64,000 nt of DNA from DALYLB01 sp964468345 (GTDB lineage Bacteria; Acidobacteriota; Blastocatellia; RBC074). Both the position numbers and the translations under genes were made by a program. Shown here piece after piece: positions 1 to 9,036 of this stretch. Below the pieces are notes generated by a model. It worked only from the letters and a program-made list of their open reading frames with translations, ran no database searches and was not told the origin of the DNA. Location: the NCBI GenBank assembly GCA_964468345.1, contig CAYXVZ010000034.1, forward strand, positions 1 to 64,000. Reading direction: 5' to 3'. Every line of letters begins with the position of its first letter. The first letter of the stretch is position 1.

Positions 1-68
1 GGGTGTTACCTCATATCTTGATCCGGTCATATATGAACCGTGCGGAACGCCGGACCAGTTCGTGTTCC

Positions 69-3000
69 CTATTTGATACGGCGAACCGCATTGTTCTTGC
101 TGTCGGTGAAAATGATTTCTCCCCCGATGCCGATGATGATGTTGACAGTCGTGCGAATGGTGACGGCATTTCCGACGGTGGCGATATTGATCGGATCCGG
201 CTGCAGATTCAGCAATGCGCTGCCCGGCGCGCCGCCATCGCCGAAATATCCCGGCGTCGTGCTCCCCGCGAAAACCGTTGCCGTCGCCGGCGAAACGGAG
301 GGATTGATCTTGATGATCCGATAATCTCCCGCCGAACTGGGCGTGGTGTCGCCCGCATTCGTGACATACAGGCTTCCGTCAGTTCCCTCGGCAATGTCCC
401 GGGGTTTCTTGAGCGGATCGCCCGAGAAAATCGTATCGAAGCCGTTTGCATTGGCTCCGCTGCCGGCCGTCTTCTCGCGCAGAATGGTGCCGGTGCCGGC
501 ATTGACGACCAGCAATCGCCCGGCGGAATCGAAGGCGATTCCGGTGTACTGATCATTGGTTCCCGTGGGCAGGTTCAAGCTGGAAACAACGCCGGTCGAC
601 CGGACAATCTTCCGGACGCGTTTGTTGCCGGCATCCGCAACGAAAATATCTCCCGTGGTCGGATGCAGGGCGATATCCTCAGGTGCGAGGAATTTTGCGC
701 TCAGCGGCGCCTGACCGTCGCCGACGCTGCCGGATGACACGCCGCCGCCGATAATGGTCTTGATCATTCCCGGTTCCACATCGATCTTGATTTGACCGGT
801 GTAGAAAGAAACGATCTGCGAAGAGGTATTGAAGAAGCGAATCAATCCGGTGCGGCGCTGATCGACCGCCGGGCCCTTTTTGGAGTCGGCCACAAAAACG
901 CCTTGCGAAGTTGCGACCAGGCCTTGCGGCGTATCGAATCCGCCTTGAATGACCGGAACATTGTCCGTCGCGCCCACGCCGACGTCTCTGTTGACGGTAA
1001 TAATGGTGCCCGGCGCCACCGTCTGCGCGGACGCCGTGCCCGCGAAGAGCGTGATCGGGCTGCTGCCGCGGTTCACATAACGGATCTTGCTGCTGAGCAT
1101 ATCGCTGACCCACAGATTGCCAGCCGGATCGACCGCCACGCCGGTCGGCGTATTGAACCCAGCGCTGGTGGCGAGCCCGCCGTCAAACGGCGGCGTCAGC
1201 CCGGTGCCGGCGATCGTGTTGATGCTATTGGAAGCAACCGTGACTCCGGCCATCGTCACCGCGGCGCCGCTAAGATTCAAATAGCGGATGCGACCTCGTT
1301 GAATGCTGGCCTGATCGAGAATGAAAAGCCCTTTGCTGTCGGCGGCAATGCCGGCCAACGGCGGCGTGCCCGTGGAACCGAGCAGACCATAAGATGCCGC
1401 GGCGGCTGCGCCCCCATCGCCGCAGTTCGACGAGGAATAATCGCATGACGTGCCGATCGTTCCCGAGATGCTGACCGAAGTGCCGGGCGAATCGATTCGG
1501 GCGATGTCCTGCGAGTTTCCGTTCGCGATGTAAACCTTGCCGTTATAAATCGCCAGGCCCGACGGGAACGGATTGTTCTGATAGGGAGTCGCGGATGAAT
1601 CCTGCTTGGGCGGGAATTGCCGCATCAACGATGCCTGCCCGCCATCAACCTTGATTACACGCGCGTGGCCCGTGTCCGCGATATACACCGCACCGGCGGC
1701 ATCCACGATAACGGCGCGCGGTTGCAGCAATGCAATATTCGTCGCGGGCCCGGCGGAAAAAACGTCGTCCGATTTCGTGTTTGCGCCGTTTCCCGCGATA
1801 ACCGTCGGATTGCCCCCGGCCGCGCTGATCCTGAAGATCTTATTCACGCCCGCGGTGGCATCCGCAACATAAACATCTCCGGAAGCGGCAACCGCCAACC
1901 CGTTCAACGACGAGCCGAAGCCGCTGCTGGCCAGCGTCCCCACATTGCCCGCGGCGATGGACTGTCCATTGACTGTCTTTGTGGTCGTGGAAACATTGAT
2001 GGCGCGAATCAACGAAACGCCCGAGTCAATGAAATACACCAGATCTCCCTGGGGACTGACGGCAAGCCCGGCGACGCTGCCGGTATCGGCCGTGCGGCCC
2101 GGGACATTGTCCGCAACCTCCAATCCTCCGCCCGCAATCGTGCGAATTGTTCCGGGATCAACCTTGATTCCGCCACCGAGCGTGACCTGGGTTGTCGATG
2201 TATTGAAGAAACGAATCAGATTTCCGAGGTTTGTCGCGTCCACAAAATAAACCCCGCGTCCCTGCGGATCGGCGGCCGCCGCGACCGGCGTTCCCAGGCT
2301 GATCTGAATTCCCTGGTTGCCGTCGCCGTATACGCCACCGGCAATCGTCGTAATCGCGAGATTGCCTCCGCCGCCTCCGCCGCCGGGTATAAAGTTCGAT
2401 CCGGTCGTGTTCACGTTCGCATTATTGAGCACGAGCAGTTGACCGGAGGCGCTGTTATTGATCTGCGAATTCGTCAGCTTGATCGTGATGGTGTCGACGA
2501 TTATTGCTCCCGCGCCCTGCGAACTGTTGCCGCCATTTTGAACCTTGACCCAGTTGAGAATGCTGCTGGAAGTCGCATTCTTGGTGAAGAAAATCGCGCC
2601 CCAGTTTCCCGAGCCCGGAATGCTGTTAAATTCAATGAACTTGTCCGAAGCGGCTGTGGGTGCGAGCGCACCACTGATGCCGGAATCTCCGCCCGGCATC
2701 GCCGGCGCCGGACCGCCCAGGTAAACGCCTGCATAACCGTTTGCCGCGATCGCGCCGAACTTTGTGGCGCCGTCACCAGCCATAAAATCCGTGCCCGGCG
2801 CAAGCTGAATGTTGGCCGTCGGCGTGATCGTCAATTCCGCGGGCGGAGACGCCGCCCCGACGACGGCCGGATTGCCGCTGTTTCCTCGAATCCGGATCGG
2901 CGTCACGCCCTGGCCCACCAGCACGCCCGACTTTGTGAAATCGTTTGAAGCATTATCGCTGTCGGTCCCGATCTGAACCGCATCGACCTGATTGCCCGAA

Positions 3001-4649
3001 AAATCATTTGCCGAAGAAACATAATAGCCGGCGTCGCCCACGCTTGTGGCCGAAGGGATCTCGCTCGGCGGCAATTCAAAAAGCCCGAGAGCGGCGTTTC
3101 CATTCAGGATAATCGCCGCATCCGCGGCGGAAGTTCCATTGGATTCGATCAGATTGCGCGCGAAACCGATCAGACTGTCGCCTGCCCCAAGGGCTGTAAT
3201 CGCGGCTCCCGCGCTTCGGCGGATGATGCTGTCGGCCAGCCGCAGCTTGCGCCCCGAAGCAGTCAGGTTGATCGCGGCGCTTCCCGCAGCACCCGCATAT
3301 TCCACCGCCACATTTCGCAAAACCATTTCAGCCGATGAAGCCGCCGTTGCATTGATGCCGGCCCAGGCGCCCGCGGACGGCAAGGCCGCTCCGGGCGCGC
3401 GATTCGCGGTGAAGACAATTCGCGCCGGGCTCACCGGCGAGGCGCCATCACGACCGCTGTTCGGAATTCCGGGGACGCCTCCGTTCGCAACGATATTTCC
3501 CCCGCCTGCCACCGTGATCGTCGCGCCGTTGGCGACATAAATGACGGTGCCCGGTTTAACGCTCAAGGAACTGGAAATTGTCGCACTGCCCGAAACCAGA
3601 TACGGACCGGCATCAGGCAAGCTGCTGATCGCCCCCGACAAGGTATGCGCCCCATCCGGGACGCCTGTGACGGAAAGCTTCCCCGTCAGGAGGCTCGATC
3701 CCGCGCCGCCCGGCGTCGCACCTTGATTTGTTATTCGAAGATTGTATTGTCCGGCGGGAAGATTGGCGGGAACCGTTGCGGTAATTGAAGTCGATGTCGA
3801 AGCTGTCACGCTCATTGATCCGATGACGGCATTGCCGTTCAGGATCTCGACCGTCGGGTTATTGAAACCGCGTCCACTGATCTGCACGCTGGTCCCGACT
3901 GAGCTTACCTGCACGGCAGCGGGCTGAACGCTTTCGGCCGCAACGCCGATATCCGCGAGCACGCGGAAGGAAAAGAAAAATCCCGGCGGCTGCGCGACCG
4001 TGGCAAACGTCCAGATCGCTTTTGCATTGCCGCTCGGCGCGATGTCACCGTAATAACGCGAAACATTCAATTTGCTGTTATAGGCAATCTGCCCGTCATT
4101 GAAATAGGCAAAGCCGCTTGCACCGGGGATGTTTCCCGCGTCCGCGCCGCCCGGGCCGCCCACTTTGAAGGCTGTAAAGACAAGGCGCGTATTATAAAGC
4201 GTGCTTGCCGTGTTATTGGCGATCTGCACTTCGCCCGAAACCGTCCCCGGATTATCGCCCGATGCAATGAAAGTGCTGGCCACCACCGAAAAGCCGAAAC
4301 TGCCTGGCGCAACTTCCGATCCCGGCTCGAACCTCGCGGCAATTCGCGAATTTCGAATTTTCGAGCCGGTCTTGCGTTCGTGAATCGTCATCTTCCCCGA
4401 AGCCGTATCGTACATTCCATCATACTCGCCGATCACTGCCGAGCCGGCATCTGCCTGCTCAAACTGGATTCCTTCGAGGGACAGAGTGGCTGTCGGTCGC
4501 GTTTCCTTTCCAGCATGGGAATTTTTTCCGGCGATAGCCTGTCGAAGAGAAAATAGACCCGCAAAAGCGAGAAACAATCCAAGAGAGGTCGCCAGCACGA
4601 CAAATGAACTTCGACGGACTTTGGAAGAGGGTTGTATTCGACCAGCCAT
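69..4649 (-). CDS. Giant secreted NHL-repeat / TIG / beta-helix protein
   Basis: This 1526-residue protein is predicted to be exported and to act as a surface or extracellular repeat protein; no enzymatic function is visible. A basic N-terminus is followed by a hydrophobic segment at about residues 16-40 (signal peptide or anchor). Residues about 240-330 look like an IPT/TIG immunoglobulin-like fold. Residues about 335-755 are Gly/Ala/Asn-rich and resemble a right-handed beta-helix. A poly-Gly linker at about 755 leads into a long C-terminal series of NHL-type propeller repeats, with units such as GVAVDPAGNLWVSD, DIFVADAGNKRVRKI and DGSLYVTNAGD. The ATG start is preceded by AAAGGAG at good spacing. 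It is monocistronic. NHL propellers usually bind proteins or glycans; the ligand here cannot be read from sequence. Confidence 0.85.
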   Translation of the reverse strand: MAGRIQPSSKVRRSSFVVLATSLGLFLAFAGLFSLRQAIAGKNSHAGKETRPTATLSLEGIQFEQADAGSAVIGEYDGMYDTASGKMTIHERKTGSKIRNSRIAARFEPGSEVAPGSFGFSVVASTFIASGDNPGTVSGEVQIANNTASTLYNTRLVFTAFKVGGPGGADAGNIPGASGFAYFNDGQIAYNSKLNVSRYYGDIAPSGNAKAIWTFATVAQPPGFFFSFRVLADIGVAAESVQPAAVQVSSVGTSVQISGRGFNNPTVEILNGNAVIGSMSVTASTSTSITATVPANLPAGQYNLRITNQGATPGGAGSSLLTGKLSVTGVPDGAHTLSGAISSLPDAGPYLVSGSATISSSLSVKPGTVIYVANGATITVAGGGNIVANGGVPGIPNSGRDGASPVSPARIVFTANRAPGAALPSAGAWAGINATAASSAEMVLRNVAVEYAGAAGSAAINLTASGRKLRLADSIIRRSAGAAITALGAGDSLIGFARNLIESNGTSAADAAIILNGNAALGLFELPPSEIPSATSVGDAGYYVSSANDFSGNQVDAVQIGTDSDNASNDFTKSGVLVGQGVTPIRIRGNSGNPAVVGAASPPAELTITPTANIQLAPGTDFMAGDGATKFGAIAANGYAGVYLGGPAPAMPGGDSGISGALAPTAASDKFIEFNSIPGSGNWGAIFFTKNATSSSILNWVKVQNGGNSSQGAGAIIVDTITIKLTNSQINNSASGQLLVLNNANVNTTGSNFIPGGGGGGGNLAITTIAGGVYGDGNQGIQISLGTPVAAAADPQGRGVYFVDATNLGNLIRFFNTSTTQVTLGGGIKVDPGTIRTIAGGGLEVADNVPGRTADTGSVAGLAVSPQGDLVYFIDSGVSLIRAINVSTTTKTVNGQSIAAGNVGTLASSGFGSSLNGLAVAASGDVYVADATAGVNKIFRISAAGGNPTVIAGNGANTKSDDVFSAGPATNIALLQPRAVIVDAAGAVYIADTGHARVIKVDGGQASLMRQFPPKQDSSATPYQNNPFPSGLAIYNGKVYIANGNSQDIARIDSPGTSVSISGTIGTSCDYSSSNCGDGGAAAAASYGLLGSTGTPPLAGIAADSKGLFILDQASIQRGRIRYLNLSGAAVTMAGVTVASNSINTIAGTGLTPPFDGGLATSAGFNTPTGVAVDPAGNLWVSDMLSSKIRYVNRGSSPITLFAGTASAQTVAPGTIITVNRDVGVGATDNVPVIQGGFDTPQGLVATSQGVFVADSKKGPAVDQRRTGLIRFFNTSSQIVSFYTGQIKIDVEPGMIKTIIGGGVSSGSVGDGQAPLSAKFLAPEDIALHPTTGDIFVADAGNKRVRKIVRSTGVVSSLNLPTGTNDQYTGIAFDSAGRLLVVNAGTGTILREKTAGSGANANGFDTIFSGDPLKKPRDIAEGTDGSLYVTNAGDTTPSSAGDYRIIKINPSVSPATATVFAGSTTPGYFGDGGAPGSALLNLQPDPINIATVGNAVTIRTTVNIIIGIGGEIIFTDSKNNAVRRIK

Positions 4650-5568
4650 TATTCCTGACTCCTTTAACTTATGGCGCCATGACCGGTCTGCAATAAAATC
4701 GCCGGCCTCGATTTCGAATGTGAAATAACTTGATGGGAACCGATTGTTTGAACAAGCCGAGGTGCGCTCTTTCCTGATCCGATCTCAGCCACTCTGAGGG
4801 CCCCGGCAGTTAGAGCTACGCACTTCGCCGAGATCGTCTCAAACTCGTACCTGAAAAATTCCAGCAAGAAGATTGTCAAAGCGCACGTGGACGTATCGGT
4901 AATCTGCCGACCTCAGACACGAACCGGCCGGCTTCGGCGTGATGAACCAGTAGCGTCGGGGCCAGGAGCGACTGGTCACAGTTGGCTTTTTTCATTAGTT
5001 CCCGGATACAACTCGAATACTCCGATGAGATTTCGTGAGGCACGGTCAAAAGAAACTACTGAATTATCGCCAGTGAGGAGGGTCGGGCATTGCCGTAATA
5101 ATCCGATGCACCGAATACCGCGCCGCATCTTAGCCAAGGACATATAGGTCGTCAAGCCTTAAAATCCTTTCAAATCATAGTCGAAATTCTCCTACGCGCT
5201 GCTCTTTTCCGGTGCCGGAACCCATTGAAATCCCTTCCCAAAAGTGCGCTTGCCGTCCGCATGTGCCTTCTTGCTACAAACATCTGGCTCGCCTGTGCGC
5301 CGGCCACTCACGGCGTGGGGATTTCCTATTTCGGGAGCTCACAAAATGTCTTTGGATTGGCAGAGTTTACGTAGTTTTTACAAGTTTGATCAGCACTTAA
5401 CAGGTTCCGGCGTACTTATCTTGAATTCTATTTTTTGCGTTGTTAAGATGTCGATTCGGGCGAACTTTCCGAAGATAGATGCGTTCAAAATCGAGGATAT
5501 GCCGGGACTATCGATGTCCGGGGCCTCCGCAAATATCTCGAGATCAGTTTTTAAGGGGAAAAAGAGGT
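4650..5568. other. Long intergenic region, divergent promoter zone
   Basis: About 920 bases separate the divergent NHL-repeat gene and the HtrA-type protease gene. Promoters for both must lie here. The short open frames in it lack ribosome binding sites and recognisable protein features. I see no RNA gene, repeat or strong hairpin. Confidence 0.5.
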
Positions 5569-7176
5569 ATGGAAACTCAAATTGATCAGATCATAAATGT
5601 CGGTCGAAATAACCAGCAGCGCCGCAACAAGCCGCTGCTTCTAGGTCTGGTCGGTGCCGGCATTCTCTTGCTGGGAGCGGTTTTTGGATCGGCCGCGACA
5701 GGAAAAGGATGGTTCAAGGATAACGGGGAAAATAAGGTCCCGATCTATGTCTCTTCGGACGCAAAAGTGAATGAAAATGTCACTTTCAACGGCGGGTTTT
5801 CAGCAATTGCCAAAGCAATTACCCCGGCCGTGGTTGTGATCAATGTCTCAAGCCGCAAATCCCCGCAGGCAAACAGTCCCTTCTTTCTCGATCCATTCGG
5901 TGAATTTTTCGGACGTCCGGATCAGGACGATGAAGGAACGCCCCGCCGGCGGGTGATTCCCCGCTCGCAGCAACGCGAAGAGCGTCCCCGCCTGATGCCA
6001 TCCGGCACCGGATCCGGCGTGATCGTGAGTCCGGACGGTTATATTATTACCAACAACCACGTGGTCGAAGGAGCGGACGAAATTAAGGTTGAACTCTCCG
6101 ACAAGCGTCAGTTCACCGCCAAACCCGTCGGCCTGGATGCGCGCAGCGACCTGGCCGTGATCAAAATCGAAGGAAGCGGGTTCCCCACCGCGACCATCGG
6201 CGATTCGAACAAGGCGGAAGTCGGCGACATCGTCCTGGCGATCGGCAATCCGCTGGGAATCGGCCAGACCGTCACCATGGGCATCATTAGCGCGAAAGGT
6301 CGAACCACGGCGCGCGGCGTCGATCCGAGCAATGCGCCCTATGAAGATTTTCTCCAAACCGATGCCTCGATCAATCAGGGAAATTCCGGCGGCGCGCTCG
6401 TCAATTTGCGCGGCGAACTGATCGGGATTCCTTCGCAGATCCTCTCGCGAACCGGCGGCAGCATCGGCATCGGGTTTGCGATTCCATCGAACCAGGCTCG
6501 GAATGTGATGGATCAACTCATCAAATCGGGCAAGGTTCGTCGCGGCAAACTCGGCGTGATCGTTCAAGCCGTGACGCCTGAGTATGCTGAACAGTTTGGA
6601 TACAAGGGAACCCTCGGAGCACTCGTCCAGGACGTCACCAAGGGAGATCCGGCTGATCTGGCTGGTGTCAAACCGGGCGATATCGTGACTGAATTTCAGG
6701 GACAGCGGATTCAGGACAGTTCGCAGCTGCGCAATCTGGCTTCGAACACGCAGCCGGGCACGAGTGTCAAATTCAAGGTATGGCGCGACGGCGCTGAGCG
6801 CGAACTCACGATCAAGCTCGGTGAAGTCAATACCGACAGCGCGAAGAAGGAAACGACGGAAGCTAGCGACAGCAATACCGCAACCGGCCTGCTTTCGGGC
6901 ATCCGGGTTGAGAACCTTTCGCCGGAGGCGATTCGCACCTATCGCCTGCCGGATTCGGTCAAAGGCGTGGTCGTAACCGAAGTCGATCCTGAAAGCAACG
7001 CAGCCTTCTCCGGCCTTCGCCGCGGCGAGGTGATCGAGGAAGTCAACAAGATTCCCGTGACGAACGTCAACGATTTCAATGCTACCGTGTCGAAACTCGG
7101 CGCGCGCAAATCGGTGATGCTGCGGGTTCGCAATGCCAACAACGGACGCTTCGTTCTGGTTGAATCCCAGGATTAA
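5569..7176 (+). CDS. HtrA/DegP-family periplasmic serine protease (Do-like)
   Basis: This 535-residue trypsin-like protease and chaperone would degrade or refold damaged envelope proteins. One membrane segment at about residues 22-43 anchors it or acts as an uncleaved signal. The catalytic triad is visible as His164 (TNNHVVEGADE), Asp194 (ARSDLAVIKI) and Ser273 (NQGNSGGALVN). Two PDZ domains follow, at about 330-430 and 455-535, as in DegP/DegQ. A Pro/Arg/Asp-rich linker at about 100-145 precedes the protease domain, where family members carry a regulatory loop. An upstream in-frame ATG at 5479 would add 30 residues, but 5569 is preferred because AAGGGG lies 10 bases before it and the hydrophobic segment is then correctly placed. 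The gene stands alone and ends at a bidirectional terminator. Confidence 0.93.
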   Translation: METQIDQIINVGRNNQQRRNKPLLLGLVGAGILLLGAVFGSAATGKGWFKDNGENKVPIYVSSDAKVNENVTFNGGFSAIAKAITPAVVVINVSSRKSPQANSPFFLDPFGEFFGRPDQDDEGTPRRRVIPRSQQREERPRLMPSGTGSGVIVSPDGYIITNNHVVEGADEIKVELSDKRQFTAKPVGLDARSDLAVIKIEGSGFPTATIGDSNKAEVGDIVLAIGNPLGIGQTVTMGIISAKGRTTARGVDPSNAPYEDFLQTDASINQGNSGGALVNLRGELIGIPSQILSRTGGSIGIGFAIPSNQARNVMDQLIKSGKVRRGKLGVIVQAVTPEYAEQFGYKGTLGALVQDVTKGDPADLAGVKPGDIVTEFQGQRIQDSSQLRNLASNTQPGTSVKFKVWRDGAERELTIKLGEVNTDSAKKETTEASDSNTATGLLSGIRVENLSPEAIRTYRLPDSVKGVVVTEVDPESNAAFSGLRRGEVIEEVNKIPVTNVNDFNATVSKLGARKSVMLRVRNANNGRFVLVESQD

Positions 7177-7195
7177 GATCCCTTCGTGAAAGAAG

Positions 7196-7243
7196 AAAAA
7201 AAGAGGGCCGGAAAGCGCATAGACTTTCCGGCCCTCTTTTTTT
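7196..7243. terminator. Bidirectional rho-independent terminator
   Basis: A 20-base arm rich in A then GAGGGCCGGAAAG pairs perfectly with its complement across an 8-base loop, giving a GC-rich stem flanked by A-run and T-run on either side. It sits between the convergent protease gene and superoxide dismutase gene and can serve both. Confidence 0.92.
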
Positions 7244-7257
7244 GTACTGGTGTTCCC

Positions 7258-7884
<627 letters not shown>

Positions 7885-7934
7885 TCGTTACTTGCCTCCT
7901 GCAATAATGAAGAATCGAAATCGTCTCCGTAGCT

Positions 7935-8246
7935 TTACTTGCGGTTCATCAATAAAACCGCAATAACAATCAGGCTCATGATGATGACCATTCCGCCCGG
8001 CATCAACTTGAACCCGCCTGAAACAGCCGCGTTACCAAAACGGCCAAGCAGCAGAAGCGAAACAACCAACGCTACCCACCACCCTGCCTGAAAAGATCCC
8101 CGCGCCATCAAGAATGCCGCGCCGGCCAGGATCAATCCGGATCCACAACCCGCAATGAGCGATGCCTTGCTGCTCGCCTTGAGATATCCCATGATTCCGC
8201 CGACTGCCACCAACAACCCGTAAACCAGAACAATCCATGAAATCAT
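7935..8246 (-). CDS. TMEM14 / UPF0136-like small membrane protein
   Basis: This 103-residue, very hydrophobic protein has four predicted membrane helices. Glycine-rich segments such as GLLVAVGGIMGYLKA and GSGLILAGAAFLMARGS are characteristic of the TMEM14 (UPF0136) family. Its bacterial function is unknown. It ends in a short basic tail (MNRK). It lies 50 bases upstream of the superoxide dismutase gene on the same strand and the two may be co-transcribed. The ATG at 8246 is preceded by GGAGGATCACGGAAA, with GGAGG about 10 bases away. Confidence 0.8.
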   Translation of the reverse strand: MISWIVLVYGLLVAVGGIMGYLKASSKASLIAGCGSGLILAGAAFLMARGSFQAGWWVALVVSLLLLGRFGNAAVSGGFKLMPGGMVIIMSLIVIAVLLMNRK

Positions 8247-9036
8247 TTTCCGTGATCCTCCTTTGTTATCCCTGCTCTGCCAACCTCTTGCCTACCCTGA
8301 ATCCCGGCTGTCCGAGCCGCCTCGGGCTGAAAATCGGCCAGTTAAATGGAATCTGGCGTTTTCCGGAATTCCCGGTCCTATGGTTGAAACGGATGCGCTG
8401 CTTCGGCCGCACGCGCTGTCGAATACAAGATATTGTGGATTAGAACTGCACGATCAGCTTACATCAAGCTCCGCAATTCGCGCAAACTCTTGTTTTGCAA
8501 TTGCTCTCCATCGTAATTTCATGCGTATTCCCGGATGAAAACGAGCCATTTATCGTCAATACCGCCGGCTGCGAAAGCCACATTAATGCCCCTCTTTTCC
8601 TATCGCTTTTCAGGCCAGTAGTTACGAACAACCACAAGATATAGTTGAAAATGCCGTTGACAACTCTGTATCTAGTACCCTATATTTTGCCCCGTTCAGC
8701 CCACTAAGGAGTAATATGTAGCGGCCCGAACGCTGAAATCTTGCGTCATTTAAAAAATGAATTGCGAGTTCTGATGGTGTCGAAGTGTTCCTTGCACCGA
8801 CTTTTTCCCCGTTAGAGTCAGAGCAAGTCCTCTCGGCTGTGCCTGTGCGGCCGCCTTTGAATTCTTCAACAACACAAAACCTTATCGGCGGCTTCTCTTA
8901 TGCGCCACAATATCTTGCGCCTGCATTTCGTGCGCGCTGATTTTGCGTGTCTGTAAGCAAGACTGTTCTGTTCTTTCATTCACCGATTCACCAAGGAAAG
9001 AAATTTCCCGCGAAAAGCCTGAGGTAGGAAGACACA
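8247..9036. other. Long divergent intergenic region
   Basis: About 790 bases lie between the divergent small membrane protein gene and the ribonucleotide reductase gene. Base composition is more AT-rich than in the neighbouring genes. I looked for a cobalamin riboswitch because the downstream enzyme uses B12, but found no convincing conserved core. Short open frames here have no protein-like features. Confidence 0.45.

Noticed and set aside
1617..2948. Long open frame on the plus strand inside the NHL-repeat gene
   Set aside because: It lies opposite a well-supported gene, has no ribosome binding site and its product is Arg/Gly-rich without any domain; it is a by-product of codon bias.
8640..9036. 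Cobalamin riboswitch before nrdJ
   Set aside because: I could not find the conserved B12-box or the paired core; the call would be a guess.
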